Positions 1 to 9,364 of a stretch of 64,000 nucleotides of DNA are shown here, in pieces. How positions within the stretch are numbered: position 1 is the first letter of the stretch; every line of letters begins with the position of its first letter. The notes under the pieces are model-generated. The model was not told the origin of the DNA, made no database searches, and saw nothing but the letters and a program-made list of their open reading frames with translations. The DNA is from Shimia sp049116215 (lineage in GTDB: Bacteria > Pseudomonadota > Alphaproteobacteria > Rhodobacterales > Rhodobacteraceae), in assembly GCF_049116215.1 (NCBI RefSeq), contig NZ_JAGDZB010000003.1, positions 620,001 through 684,000 of the forward strand. Reading direction: 5' to 3'. Position numbers and translations under genes: made by a program.

Positions 1-702
1 AGCCGCGCCGAGGTGGACCGCATGTTGCCCATGATCAAGGCGCGGGCCACCGCCAAAATGCAAGCGCGACGGCGCAACGATGCCGTGAGCCCAAGCGGCA
101 TGACAGGCGCAGATGTCAGTGACGTGGCCTTGACTCGGCCGTACGCCAATTTTTTCACGATGGAAGAGTATGACTTGACCTTCCGCCGCTACGACGGTGC
201 GCGCAGTGACATGGTCAAACGCGCGGTCTTTGTGGCCACGGATGCCGTGATTGTGCTGCCATATGATCCAGTGCGGGATCGCGTTTTGTTGATCGAACAG
301 TTTCGCCCAGGCCCGTTTGCACGTGGCGATGATTTGCCTTGGCAGCTTGAGCCAATCGCTGGACGTTTGGATGCGGATGAGCATCCCGAAGCCTGCGCAC
401 GGCGTGAAGCGCAGGAGGAGGCAGGGCTTGATTTGACCGCTCTACACGAGGTGGCAAATTGCTATGCCTCACCTGGTTGCAGCACCGAATTTTACAACAT
501 TTACCTAGGCTTGGCGAACCTGCCTGATGAAGTGGTCGGGGTGTCTGGACTGGCCCATGAAGCGGAAGACATTTGTTCTTATCTTTACAGCTTTGAGGAG
601 CTGATGCAGATGGTGGACAACAAGCAAGTGGTGAATGCGCCATTGGTGTTGGCGGCGCTTTGGTTGGCGCGACATCGCGACAGGCTGCGCGGGACCGCTT
701 GA
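1..702 (+). CDS. NUDIX hydrolase, ADP-ribose pyrophosphatase-like (5' partial)
   Basis: The frame is open from base 1, so the start lies upstream; GTG at 13 is only the first possible start inside the window. The protein carries a full Nudix box (G-x5-E-x7-REAQEEAG), the Mg2+-binding signature of enzymes that cleave nucleoside diphosphates linked to another moiety. The flanking YRFRPG-like segment (EQFRPGP) and the acidic C-terminal half resemble ADP-ribose pyrophosphatases. In relatives, the region before the Nudix domain often belongs to an AIG2/gamma-glutamylcyclotransferase-like domain; the in-frame residues before the Nudix part fit such a fusion, but that domain is outside the window. 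It ends 57 bases before cysK. Confidence 0.85.
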   Translation, partial: SRAEVDRMLPMIKARATAKMQARRRNDAVSPSGMTGADVSDVALTRPYANFFTMEEYDLTFRRYDGARSDMVKRAVFVATDAVIVLPYDPVRDRVLLIEQFRPGPFARGDDLPWQLEPIAGRLDADEHPEACARREAQEEAGLDLTALHEVANCYASPGCSTEFYNIYLGLANLPDEVVGVSGLAHEAEDICSYLYSFEELMQMVDNKQVVNAPLVLAALWLARHRDRLRGTA

Positions 703-759
703 GTTTGCCCCGCGCCTTGCCTACACAGGATTTCAGACATCTATAAAGGACCGCGCAAC

Positions 760-1797
760 ATGCATATCGCCCGTGATCTGGCCCAAGCGATTGGCAACAC
801 CCCTTTGATCCGACTGAACAAAGTCAGCGACGAAACCGGGTGTGAGATTTTTGGCAAAGCGGAGTTCATGAACCCCGGGCAATCGGTCAAAGACCGCGCC
901 GCGCTGTATATCATCAAAGACGCCATCGCGCGGGGTGATTTGAAGCCTGGCGGCACCATTGTCGAAGGCACAGCTGGCAACACCGGGATTGGTCTCGCGC
1001 TGGTGGGCGCGTCCATGGGCTTTAAAACCGTTATTGTGATCCCTGAGACGCAATCTCAAGAAAAGAAAGACATGCTGCGGCTTGCGGGCGCGGAACTGGT
1101 TCAGGTGCCTGCGGCGCCTTACAAAAACCCCAACAATTATGTGCGCTACTCCGGTCGTTTGGCTGCGGAACTGGCCAAGACTGCGCCAAACGGTGCAATT
1201 TGGGCCAACCAGTTTGACAATGTGGCCAACCGTCAAAGCCACGTGGAGACCACAGGCCCGGAAATCTGGGAACAGACTGGTGGTAAAGTAGACGCGTTTA
1301 CCTGTGCTGTTGGATCGGGTGGCACCTTGGCGGGCGTGGCGGAAGCCTTACAGCCTAAAGGCGTAAAAATTGGTCTTGCGGACCCGATGGGCGCGGCGCT
1401 CTACAGCTTTTACACCAACGGTGAGTTGAAGTCCGAAGGCGGCTCGATCACCGAAGGCATTGGCCAGGGGCGTATTACCGCCAATCTTGAAGGCTTCACG
1501 CCTGACATGAGCTACCAGATTTCGGATGACGAAGCGCTGCCTTACGTATTTGATCTTCTGGAGAATGAAGGACTGTGCCTTGGTGGGTCTTCCGGTGTGA
1601 ACGTGGCGGGTGCAGTACGCATGGCCAAAGAAATGGGGCCGGGACATACCATTGTGACCATCCTCTGTGACTACGGCACGCGTTATCAGTCCAAACTGTT
1701 CAACCCGGAGTTTCTTAAGGAAAAAGGCCTGCCGACGCCGGCATGGCTGGGCAACAAAGGCCCAAGCAGCATCCCAGGTGTGTTCGAAGACGTATAA
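760..1797 (+). CDS. cysK: Cysteine synthase A (O-acetylserine sulfhydrylase)
   Basis: PLP enzyme that makes L-cysteine from O-acetylserine and sulfide in the cytoplasm. The PLP lysine is K44 in NPGQSVKDRAA, and the substrate loop is TAGNTG at 71-76 (many CysK proteins have TSGNTG). A glycine-rich phosphate-binding loop, GSGGTLAG, and GGSSGVN near the C-terminus complete the fold-type II signature. At 345 residues it is slightly longer than the enterobacterial enzyme. An AAGGA Shine-Dalgarno lies before the ATG. The MscS gene starts 12 bases after the stop, so the two are probably cotranscribed. A cystathionine beta-synthase role cannot be excluded from sequence alone. Confidence 0.93.
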   Translation: MHIARDLAQAIGNTPLIRLNKVSDETGCEIFGKAEFMNPGQSVKDRAALYIIKDAIARGDLKPGGTIVEGTAGNTGIGLALVGASMGFKTVIVIPETQSQEKKDMLRLAGAELVQVPAAPYKNPNNYVRYSGRLAAELAKTAPNGAIWANQFDNVANRQSHVETTGPEIWEQTGGKVDAFTCAVGSGGTLAGVAEALQPKGVKIGLADPMGAALYSFYTNGELKSEGGSITEGIGQGRITANLEGFTPDMSYQISDDEALPYVFDLLENEGLCLGGSSGVNVAGAVRMAKEMGPGHTIVTILCDYGTRYQSKLFNPEFLKEKGLPTPAWLGNKGPSSIPGVFEDV

Positions 1798-1809
1798 GGC
1801 AGTCCCATA

Positions 1810-4245
1810 ATGCGCCCACTGGCCAAGTTTCTGAGTGTTGCGGTCACGGTTCTGACCGTTTGGGTCACGGTAGTTTGGGCGCAGGGCACTTTACCTCCTG
1901 ACTATGGCGAATGGCGGCGGGTTGCGGACCGCGCCGCTGAAGCCATCGATAATGATCGCGCCTCCGAAGCAGCGATGGACACGCTACGCGGTCAGCTTTT
2001 GCTATGGAGTGAAGACTTTGGTGACGAGAGTTCACGGTCTCGGATATCCGTAACCACGCTTGAGGCGCAGATGGAGCGTCTGGGGCCGGTGCCGGAAGGC
2101 GGCGAACCTGAAGATGTGGCCGAGGAACGGCGGCAATTGGAGCTGTCGCTGTCAGAGGCCAAAGCGCCTGTGCGACGGGCGGAACTGGCGCTGACCGAAG
2201 CGGAAGAGCTAATCCGGTCTATTGATGTGTTGCTGCGCGACCGGCAGACGCAAATTCTGCTGGAGCCTGGCCCGTTTCCACTAAAACCGGAGTTGTGGGC
2301 GCCAGCCTTTAGAGAACTCAGCGAGTCCTTTCGGCTTATTGCGTTGGAGTTCCAGACCGGCTGGGTGCATGAAAAACAACGCAACGAGCTGCGCAAGTCG
2401 CTGCCACAGATGTTGTTCTATCTGGCAATTGCCTTTGTGCTGCTGACTCGCGGAATGCGCTGGACCGAAAAGGCTCTGCAGAGCATGATCCGTGACCGTG
2501 TGCATCTATCGGCGACACGTTGGATTGCCGTTTTCCTGCTGTCTTATGGGCAGGTCATCTTGCCGATGCTGGGTGTTTTTGCATTCTCCAAAGCGGTTTA
2601 CGCCACCGATTTGCCTGGGCTACGGGGCGATGTTGTGCTCTCTATTTTGCCGCTGATGACCTTTGAGTTGTTGAGTGCGCGGTGGTTGGGTGAACGGGTG
2701 TTTTCACGCAACGAGCGGCCCTTGCTGCTGGTCAACCTGACCGATGCGGAAAAGCGCAAAGGACGCCGGGCCAGTACGGTACTTGGGGCCACGCTGGCGT
2801 TCAGCTCTCTGTTTGTCGAATTGGCCCGCTATGAAAGCTGGACGCACGGCACTGAGTCGGTGGTGTTCTTTGTCATCACCGTCACTGCTGCCTTTTACCT
2901 TGGCCGCCTAGGACTGCTTGTGACCCGCCATGCGGGATCGATGCGCGCTGAAGAAGACGGGCCGCTGACAGCGATTGGTCAGTTGGTGTCGCTGCTTGGT
3001 CGCTACACGGTTCTGGTGTCACTGGTTGGCAGCATTTTGGCCACCATCGGGTTGACGCGCGGGGCCAGCTATCTGGTGTTTTCCAGCACACGCACCGTGT
3101 TTTTAGTGGCTTTTTTACTGGTGGCACAACGGGTCATTCAGAAGATTTTCTCCGCCTTAAACGGCCGGGATGATGATGACAGCCCATTGGCGGCAGTGCT
3201 GGCGGGGATCGGCATTGTGATCCTGTCGCTGCCAATTTTCCTGATGTCCTGGGGCGCGCAGGTTTCAGATCTGAAGCAAATCTGGCGCAACATCACGGAT
3301 GGTTTGCAGTTTGGTGACCTGATCTTATCGCCGGAGAATATCCTGCTGTTGATCGTGGTCTATGCCTTTGGCCATGCGGTCACCCGACTGTCGCAGAGCT
3401 TTCTGCGCGACAATATTCTGCCGAAGACCCGTTTGGATGCGGGCGGGCAGACGGCGGTGGTTTCTGGCGCCGGGTATATCGGGATTTTTCTGGCGGCGCT
3501 GATTGCTTTGACGGTGGCCGGGATTAACCTTGGTAATATTGCACTGTTTGCGGGTGCACTCTCCGTGGGCATAGGTTTTGGCCTGCAAAACATCGTGTCG
3601 AATTTTGTGAGCGGTATCATCCTGTTGATTGAACGCCCTGTCAGTGAGGGCGACTGGATCGATGTGAATGGCCAGATGGGCTATGTGCGCGATATCTCTG
3701 TGCGCTCGACACGGATTGAGACATTTGATCGCTCTGACGTGGTGATCCCAAACAGTGATCTGATTTCCGGCACGGTGACGAATTACACACGCGGCAACAC
3801 CGTTGGGCGGGTGATTGTGCCCGTTGGGGTGGCTTATGGAACGGACACACGCTGGGTGGAAGGCATCCTGCGCGAGATTGCCGAGGGGCACCCGATGGTG
3901 TTGGCCAATCCGGCGCCAGCGGTGGTGTTTCAGGGGTTTGGCGCGGACTCGCTGGATTTTGAAATTCGCGCCATTCTGCGGGATGTGAATTGGATGTTGA
4001 CGGTGAAGAGCGACCTGAACCATGAAATCGCCCGTCGTTTTGTGGAGGAAGGGATCGAGATACCCTTTGCCCAGCGTGATCTTTGGCTCCGCAATCCAGA
4101 AGCTTTGAATGGCGAAGCACGGGCTGCAAACCCGCCCAAAGCGCCGGTGGCGAAAATGCATTCGCCTGCAAACGCAACGCCAACACCGCCGGACCTGGAT
4201 GACATGGATGGCGTGGACGGAGATGGGGACGGAGACGGCCGATGA
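1810..4245 (+). CDS. MscS-family mechanosensitive channel with DUF3772 domain
   Basis: Large inner-membrane protein of 811 residues that probably releases solutes on hypo-osmotic shock. It has a signal peptide (to about residue 24), a periplasmic helical region with a DUF3772-like segment (about 130-190), then some ten hydrophobic helices. The MscS pore helix and beta domain follow at about 556-640, with the Gly/Ala-rich stretch GALSVGIGFGLQNIVSNFVSG and ERPVSEGDWI. The C-terminus is a short Asp/Gly-rich acidic tail. Its length matches the DUF3772-MscS (MscK-like) subgroup rather than the minimal 286-residue MscS. It overlaps the next gene by four bases. Confidence 0.9.
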   Translation: MRPLAKFLSVAVTVLTVWVTVVWAQGTLPPDYGEWRRVADRAAEAIDNDRASEAAMDTLRGQLLLWSEDFGDESSRSRISVTTLEAQMERLGPVPEGGEPEDVAEERRQLELSLSEAKAPVRRAELALTEAEELIRSIDVLLRDRQTQILLEPGPFPLKPELWAPAFRELSESFRLIALEFQTGWVHEKQRNELRKSLPQMLFYLAIAFVLLTRGMRWTEKALQSMIRDRVHLSATRWIAVFLLSYGQVILPMLGVFAFSKAVYATDLPGLRGDVVLSILPLMTFELLSARWLGERVFSRNERPLLLVNLTDAEKRKGRRASTVLGATLAFSSLFVELARYESWTHGTESVVFFVITVTAAFYLGRLGLLVTRHAGSMRAEEDGPLTAIGQLVSLLGRYTVLVSLVGSILATIGLTRGASYLVFSSTRTVFLVAFLLVAQRVIQKIFSALNGRDDDDSPLAAVLAGIGIVILSLPIFLMSWGAQVSDLKQIWRNITDGLQFGDLILSPENILLLIVVYAFGHAVTRLSQSFLRDNILPKTRLDAGGQTAVVSGAGYIGIFLAALIALTVAGINLGNIALFAGALSVGIGFGLQNIVSNFVSGIILLIERPVSEGDWIDVNGQMGYVRDISVRSTRIETFDRSDVVIPNSDLISGTVTNYTRGNTVGRVIVPVGVAYGTDTRWVEGILREIAEGHPMVLANPAPAVVFQGFGADSLDFEIRAILRDVNWMLTVKSDLNHEIARRFVEEGIEIPFAQRDLWLRNPEALNGEARAANPPKAPVAKMHSPANATPTPPDLDDMDGVDGDGDGDGR

Positions 4246-4961
4246 GCAAACTTTTGTTTTTGGAAGACGCCTATTTGAAAGAGGCGATTGGCGTGGTGAT
4301 TGGCCATACACCTGAGGGGGGGATCTTGCTGGATGCGCCGCTATTTTATGCCACCAGCGGCGGGCAGCCGGGAGACAGTGGGCGTTTGGAGTGGGATGGG
4401 CACAGCACCGAGATTGCCACAACAGTGAAAACCTTGGAGGGTGAGATTGCATTGGTGCCGTCTGCGCCGGAAGAGCTGCCACCGATCGGCACCGATGTGA
4501 CCCAAGTTCTGGACTGGGGTAGGCGGCATCGCCACATGCGGGTGCACACGGCCCTGCATTTGCTGTCCGTGGTTATTCCTTTGCCGGTGACTGGAGGATC
4601 CATTGGCGCTGAAAAAGGCCGGTTGGATTTTGACATGCCGGAGGCGCCGGAAGACAAACAGGCGCTGAGTGATGCGTTGAATGCCCTGATTGATCGGGAT
4701 TTGGCTGTCACTGAAGACTGGATTACGGATGCGGAGCTGGAAGCCAATCCGGGGTTGGTCAAGACCATGTCTGTGGCCCCGCCCAAAGGTGCGGGACAGG
4801 TCCGTTTGGTACGGATTGGTACCGAGGATGAACAGGTGGATTTGCAACCCTGCGGCGGCACACATGTAGCCAGTACAGGCGAGATTGGCCGGGTGCGGGT
4901 TGGCAAGATCGAGAAAAAAGGCAAGCGGAACCGAAGGGTATATTTGCATTTGGGTGCTTAA
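4242..4961 (+). CDS. Alanyl-tRNA editing protein (AlaX type)
   Basis: Free-standing editing domain related to the second additional domain of alanyl-tRNA synthetase; it hydrolyses mischarged Ser- or Gly-tRNA(Ala). Zinc ligands are visible as HTALH (about 102-106) and CGGTH (about 204-208). The 239-residue length and N-terminal beta-barrel fit the AlaX-M class. ATG overlaps the stop of the channel gene (ATGA), suggesting translational coupling. A strong hairpin terminator follows at 5041. Confidence 0.9.
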   Translation: MSKLLFLEDAYLKEAIGVVIGHTPEGGILLDAPLFYATSGGQPGDSGRLEWDGHSTEIATTVKTLEGEIALVPSAPEELPPIGTDVTQVLDWGRRHRHMRVHTALHLLSVVIPLPVTGGSIGAEKGRLDFDMPEAPEDKQALSDALNALIDRDLAVTEDWITDAELEANPGLVKTMSVAPPKGAGQVRLVRIGTEDEQVDLQPCGGTHVASTGEIGRVRVGKIEKKGKRNRRVYLHLGA

Positions 4962-5040
4962 AAGCGGTTCGCTTGTGGGTTGAGAAAACAGAATAGCCGC
5001 AAAGCACTTGTCTGCAGATATTCATATTCTGAAGTGCAGA

Positions 5041-5088
5041 CACAAAAAAAGGCGGGGTGCCATGTCCAGTAGACCCCGCCTTCTTTGT
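5041..5088. terminator. Bidirectional intrinsic terminator
   Basis: A perfect AAGGCGGGGT/ACCCCGCCTT stem (5049-5058 with 5073-5082), flanked by further CACAAA/TTTGTG pairing, sits between the converging alaX-like and PAS_5 genes. A-tracts and T-tracts on both sides allow it to act on either strand. Confidence 0.8.
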
Positions 5089-5103
5089 GAGACCAGATTT
5101 CTT

Positions 5104-5802
5104 CTAGTCGTCCGACACAACCACCCGCAGGTGCGGATGCCGGGTTGGAGCAAGGCGCGGCGTGGCCGGTGTCTTGGCGTGCTCTTGCGCAGGCTTGATT
5201 CCAGCCGGGGTGGTGATTTCGACTTTCTGAGGCTGAGGTGTCGCCATGGTGTCAGAAAGAATGCTGGTGCTTGGCATGTCGATCCGGCGCAGGAAGCTGC
5301 CTTCCAGATCAAACCGCTGCGGTGCGCGGCCCAGATCTCCGTCCACGGTGATGGCGCCGAGAATGCGGTTCACTTCGCCACTGTCAGAGCGCAGCGGCAG
5401 GAGCATCATTTCAGCGTTTAGACCGTTGCGGCGGAAGCCACGGGTAGTGCTCATTTCCAGACGGCCAATTGCTGGCGCAGCAAAGACTTTTTCCAACGCT
5501 TGACCAAAGCTGTCGCGAGACGCTTCGTTGATCAGCGCGGACATGGGCATGCCGCGCATGTCCATGCCCATCACATCGGTGAGCGTGTTGCAGGACACCC
5601 GCAGGCGCGCCATGCCCGGTGCGATGCGTTCCAGAATGAACGCGTGCTTGAGCACTTTCTGAATTTGGCGTGGGTCCACGTCGCTGCGATAGGGCACCGG
5701 GTGCCCGTCGCGCAGGCCGTCCCAGTAAGCTTTTACATCCTGCATCACGGCGATGCTGTGCACCTTTGCCGCGCTGGATTTTCCGTCACCAAAAATTCTC
5801 AT
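5104..5802 (-). CDS. PAS domain protein (PAS_5 family)
   Basis: A 232-residue cytoplasmic protein with one PAS-like domain at about 20-165 of the alphaproteobacterial PAS_5 type (YWDGLRDGHPVPYRSDVDP near the start is characteristic), then a Pro/Thr/Ala-rich, probably disordered tail ending in VVVSDD. No output domain is attached, so the ligand and role are unknown. The family is common in roseobacters, often as single-gene units. It is monocistronic here, separated from yicC by about 240 bases and sharing a terminator with the gene on the other side. Confidence 0.8.
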   Translation of the reverse strand: MRIFGDGKSSAAKVHSIAVMQDVKAYWDGLRDGHPVPYRSDVDPRQIQKVLKHAFILERIAPGMARLRVSCNTLTDVMGMDMRGMPMSALINEASRDSFGQALEKVFAAPAIGRLEMSTTRGFRRNGLNAEMMLLPLRSDSGEVNRILGAITVDGDLGRAPQRFDLEGSFLRRIDMPSTSILSDTMATPQPQKVEITTPAGIKPAQEHAKTPATPRLAPTRHPHLRVVVSDD

Positions 5803-6042
5803 GCTCTTCCCCCCAAGGAAAAAACTCTACGTCTGAACTTTGAACTCTCACTCGCGTCTTTGAGCCGGTTTCTGTTGCCGTTTGCTCAAAGTCGTAAACA
5901 ACTTGTAAATCAGTTATCTCACATTTTAGCGGATTTGCGATAAAAAATGATTTCAATGGTTAACCGTTTGCGCCGTTAACGTTGCTCTTCACGCAGGAAT
6001 AGATTTAGCTGTTACGCAACTGAAATTGCAGGAGGACGTCCC

Positions 6043-6933
6043 GTGCTGGAGTCTATGACCGGATACGCAAGCCTTAAGGGTGAGGGGCAGGGACACAGCT
6101 GGACCTGGGATTTGCGGAGCGTAAATGCCAAAGGGCTTGATCTGCGCCTGCGTGTGCCAGATTGGATTGAAGGGCTGGAGCCGGCGGTGCGTGGCGCCTT
6201 GTCCAAAGGTATGGCGCGGGGATCTGTGAACCTGTCTCTGCGGGTCAATCGCGATGACGAGACCGGCGCGCTGGCGGTCAATGTGGCACAGGTGGAAGCG
6301 GTGCTGGCGGCACTTCAGGCCGTCGAAGAGCGGGCCATGGACAAGGGTATCTCGCTCGCACCGTCCAAAGCGAGCGATCTGTTGTCGCAACGCGGAGTGA
6401 TGGAGCAAGCGGTGGATGAAACCGACAGCAAAGCGCTCTTGGCAGCAATCACTGCGCAATTGCCCGAGCTGTTGGCCAGTTTCAAAGAGATGCGCGTCAC
6501 AGAAGGCGCGGCCTTGGAAGCGGTCATGAGCGATCAGTTGGAGCAGGTGTCTGACCTGACTCAACAAGCCGCGGAGGCGGCCGAAGCGCGTCGCGAAGAG
6601 GTGGCTGACACGCTGAAGTCCAATCTCGCACGGGTTTTGGAGAATGCTGACGGTGTTGACGAAGGGCGCGTGGCGCAAGAATTGGCCATGCTGGCGGTCA
6701 AAGCGGATGTGATGGAGGAGTTGGACCGGTTGCGGGCCCATGTCACGGCCGCGCGCGAATTGATTGCAAAAGGCAGCCCGGTTGGCCGGAAGCTCGACTT
6801 CCTGATGCAAGAATTCAACCGTGAGGCCAATACGCTGTGTTCCAAGGCTCAGTCGGTGGATTTGACGCGGATTGGGCTGGACCTCAAGGCCGTGATCGAC
6901 CAGATGAGAGAACAAGTTCAAAACGTGGAATAA
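6043..6933 (+). CDS. yicC: YicC-family endoribonuclease-like protein
   Basis: A 296-residue protein of the YicC/YloC family; members in E. coli affect RNA stability and act as endoribonucleases. The N-terminal MTGYAS motif and the conserved C-terminal part (GRKLDFLMQEFNREANTLCSKA, split around position 250) with helical DUF1732 region are present. GTG at 6043 is preferred because GGAGGA lies six bases upstream; an in-frame ATG at 6055 would remove the usual first residues. gmk starts four bases after the stop, the usual yicC-gmk pairing. Confidence 0.9.
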   Translation: MLESMTGYASLKGEGQGHSWTWDLRSVNAKGLDLRLRVPDWIEGLEPAVRGALSKGMARGSVNLSLRVNRDDETGALAVNVAQVEAVLAALQAVEERAMDKGISLAPSKASDLLSQRGVMEQAVDETDSKALLAAITAQLPELLASFKEMRVTEGAALEAVMSDQLEQVSDLTQQAAEAAEARREEVADTLKSNLARVLENADGVDEGRVAQELAMLAVKADVMEELDRLRAHVTAARELIAKGSPVGRKLDFLMQEFNREANTLCSKAQSVDLTRIGLDLKAVIDQMREQVQNVE

Positions 6934-6937
6934 TCAC

Positions 6938-7579
6938 ATGACCCAGCGACGTGGCCTGCTTATCATTCTATCTTCTCCCTCTGGCGCGGGGAAATCAACG
7001 CTCGCACGGCGGTTGATGGAATGGGACACTGGTTTGAGTTTCTCGATATCCGCCACCACGCGGTCGCCACGTCCCGGAGAGGAGCACGGCCGCGAGTATT
7101 ACTTCCTGTCTGAAGATGATTTTAAAGGGCAGGTGGCGGAGGGTGAAATGCTGGAGCACGCCCACGTTTTTGGTAACTTCTACGGTTCGCCAGCGGGCCC
7201 AGTACGTGAGACCATTGAAAGCGGCAATGACGTGCTGTTTGACGTGGACTGGCAAGGTGAGGCGCAGATCCGCAATTCCGATTTGGGCAAACACGCGCTG
7301 TCGATCTTTATTCTGCCGCCATCGATCAAAGAGCTGCACCGCCGTTTGGTGAGCCGTGCGCAGGACAGTGAAGATGTGATTGATAAGCGGATGCAGAAAA
7401 GCTGGGATGAGATCAGCCACTGGCATTCTTATGATTATGTGCTGGTGAATGATGATTTGGACGCGACAGAGGCACAGCTGAAGACCATTATTGCGGCTGA
7501 GCGCATGCGCCGTGAACAGCAACCTGCGCTGCAAGGCCACGTGAATGGGTTGCAAAACGAATTTCAGGAGATGTCCTAA
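6938..7579 (+). CDS. gmk: Guanylate kinase
   Basis: Phosphorylates GMP to GDP with ATP, an essential step of purine nucleotide supply. The P-loop SSPSGAGKST is near the N-terminus, followed by the GMP-binding region with TTRSPRPGE and YYF. At 213 residues it has the normal bacterial length. Its stop TAA overlaps the ATG of the carbonic anhydrase gene (TAATG), and it follows yicC closely, so the three form one transcription unit. Confidence 0.96.
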   Translation: MTQRRGLLIILSSPSGAGKSTLARRLMEWDTGLSFSISATTRSPRPGEEHGREYYFLSEDDFKGQVAEGEMLEHAHVFGNFYGSPAGPVRETIESGNDVLFDVDWQGEAQIRNSDLGKHALSIFILPPSIKELHRRLVSRAQDSEDVIDKRMQKSWDEISHWHSYDYVLVNDDLDATEAQLKTIIAAERMRREQQPALQGHVNGLQNEFQEMS

Positions 7580-8100
7580 TGCCGATGTATGAGTTGGATG
7601 GTGTTGCGCCTAAGCAGGACGACAGCAGCTGGGTTGCACCGGATGCCAATGTGATCGGCAATGTGGTGCTTGAAGCGGACACCTCGGTCTGGTTTGGTAG
7701 CACGCTGCGAGGCGACAATGAGACCATCACAGTTGGCGCCGGATCCAACGTACAGGAAAACACGGTGATGCACACCGATCCCGGCTACCCCTTGACGATC
7801 GGTAAGAACTGCACAATTGGCCACAAAGCCATGCTGCATGGCTGTACCATTGGCGACAACAGCTTGATTGGCATGGGTGCGACCGTGCTCAATGGTGCGA
7901 AGATTGGGAAAAACTGCCTGATCGGGGCAGGGGCGTTGATCACGGAAGGCAAGGAAATCCCGGATGGCAGCCTGGTAATGGGCGCGCCGGGCAAGGTCGT
8001 GCGCCAGTTGGATGAGGTTGCGATTACCGGTCTGACAATGTCGGCGAAGCATTACCAAGCAAACGCAAGACGCTTCAAAGCGGGGCTGCGCGAGGCTTGA
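7579..8100 (+). CDS. Gamma-class carbonic anhydrase family protein
   Basis: A 173-residue left-handed beta-helix protein made of hexapeptide repeats ([LIV]-G-x4). Zinc-ligand histidines of the gamma class are visible in MHTDPG and GHKAMLHG. It may interconvert CO2 and bicarbonate; many bacterial members (YrdA, PaaY types) lack proven activity. The start overlaps the gmk stop. The first ~18 residues do not carry a signal peptide, so it is cytoplasmic. Confidence 0.88.
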   Translation: MPMYELDGVAPKQDDSSWVAPDANVIGNVVLEADTSVWFGSTLRGDNETITVGAGSNVQENTVMHTDPGYPLTIGKNCTIGHKAMLHGCTIGDNSLIGMGATVLNGAKIGKNCLIGAGALITEGKEIPDGSLVMGAPGKVVRQLDEVAITGLTMSAKHYQANARRFKAGLREA

Positions 8101-8128
8101 CGGCAGGTTTTCTCCTGCCAAAGACGTT

Positions 8129-8146
8129 CTGTCATAAAACTGTTAC
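8129..8146 (+). promoter_or_regulatory. Pho box upstream of phoR
   Basis: CTGTCATAAAACTGTTAC: two 7-base PhoB half-sites separated by an A-rich four-base spacer, almost the consensus. It lies about 75 bases before phoR, implying autoregulation of the regulon by PhoB. Confidence 0.8.
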
Positions 8147-8222
8147 AGTAAAACGGTTTGAGCCGTGGGGTTAATGTGCCCCGTGTCGGGCAATGCAGGA
8201 CGGAACGGACGGGAGCGGGGCG

Positions 8223-9299
8223 ATGCCGCATGATTTTTACAAGAGCTATCTAGAGGCCGTACCGCTTCCAGCGGTGCTGGTTGATGCACAAGCGCGCATA
8301 TTGGCGGGCAATGAAGCCGCGGTGAAGCTCAATCCACATGCGGATGATGATCGGCCGTTGATTGTGGTGTTCCGCCAACCCAGCCTAAACAGCGCGGTGG
8401 ATGCCTGCTTGAAAGATGGCAAAAGCCATAGGGCGATCTATGCACACAACGATGGCCCGCAAGAACATCGCTTTGACGTTAAAGTGTCACCGGTGGATTT
8501 GGTGGCGGCTTCCGGCGGGCGACTCGTTGCGCCAAGCATGCGCACCAAAGGGGTGATGATCTGTTTTCAGGATGTCACTGAGGTACAACAGCTTGACCAG
8601 ATGCGGCGAGATTTTGTGGCGAATGTCAGCCATGAGCTGCGTACGCCACTGACCGCGATCCTAGGGTTTGTAGAGACACTTCAGGGGCCAGCACGGGGCG
8701 ACAGCGCTGCCACAGAACGGTTTCTCAGCATTATGTCCGAGGAGGCCAGCCGTATGAACCGGCTGGTTGGAGATTTACTGTCTTTGAGCCGAGTTGAGGA
8801 AGTCTCCCGCATGCGGCCCACTGATCCGGTCAATCTCGATCAGATTATTCGTGCAGTGATCCGCAACCTGTCACCTTTGGCGGAGAGCAACCAAAGCAAA
8901 GTGACCTACAAAGATGCGGTGGCGCCTGTTGTTGTGCCGGGCGATCCGGACCAGCTTTTGCAAGTGATCACCAATCTTGTAGAGAACGCGCTGAAATATG
9001 GCGGGCAGGGCACGCATGTGGAGGTGAGCCTTACGCAGGTGCAATCGCAGGCTGGCCTACGCGGCGAGGGCTGGATGGTGTCGGTGAAAGACAATGGCCC
9101 CGGTATCGACACCATTCATATCGCACGTCTAACAGAGCGGTTTTACAGAATCGATTCTCACAGATCGCGGGAAATGGGCGGCACCGGCTTGGGACTGGCA
9201 ATTGTGAAACATATCATTAATCGCCATCGCGGCCGATTGAAGATTGAAAGCACTTTAGGAAAAGGCAGTGTTTTCAGTGTGGTACTCCCTGCCGCCTAA
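8223..9299 (+). CDS. phoR: Phosphate regulon sensor histidine kinase PhoR
   Basis: Histidine kinase that phosphorylates PhoB under phosphate limitation. It has a PAS domain (about 10-115), the HisKA H-box VSHELRTPLT, the N-box NLVENALKYGG, and G-boxes DNGPGI and GGTGLGLAI. I choose ATG 8223 because GGGAG lies seven bases upstream; ATG 8193 has no Shine-Dalgarno and would add ten residues. No clear transmembrane helix is visible, as in many alphaproteobacterial PhoR proteins, so sensing probably goes through PstSCAB-PhoU. It precedes pstS in the same direction and is preceded by its own Pho box. Confidence 0.92.
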   Translation: MPHDFYKSYLEAVPLPAVLVDAQARILAGNEAAVKLNPHADDDRPLIVVFRQPSLNSAVDACLKDGKSHRAIYAHNDGPQEHRFDVKVSPVDLVAASGGRLVAPSMRTKGVMICFQDVTEVQQLDQMRRDFVANVSHELRTPLTAILGFVETLQGPARGDSAATERFLSIMSEEASRMNRLVGDLLSLSRVEEVSRMRPTDPVNLDQIIRAVIRNLSPLAESNQSKVTYKDAVAPVVVPGDPDQLLQVITNLVENALKYGGQGTHVEVSLTQVQSQAGLRGEGWMVSVKDNGPGIDTIHIARLTERFYRIDSHRSREMGGTGLGLAIVKHIINRHRGRLKIESTLGKGSVFSVVLPAA

Positions 9300-9335
9300 G
9301 TCGACATTTTACTTGGGCGTCACAAAAAACGCGAT

Positions 9336-9364
9336 TTGTCACACAGCTGTTACATATGCGTCAC
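9336..9364 (+). promoter_or_regulatory. Triple Pho half-site array upstream of pstS
   Basis: Three 7-base half-sites at exact 11-base spacing: TTGTCAC (9336-9342), CTGTTAC (9347-9353) and GCGTCAC (9358-9364). Such 11-base phasing is what tandem PhoB dimers require. A further GCGTCAC at 9317 is out of phase. Confidence 0.8.

Noticed and set aside
5803..6042. CtrA sites (GTTAAC repeats near 5960)
   Set aside because: GGTTAACC and CGTTAAC are not at the TTAA-N7-TTAA spacing.
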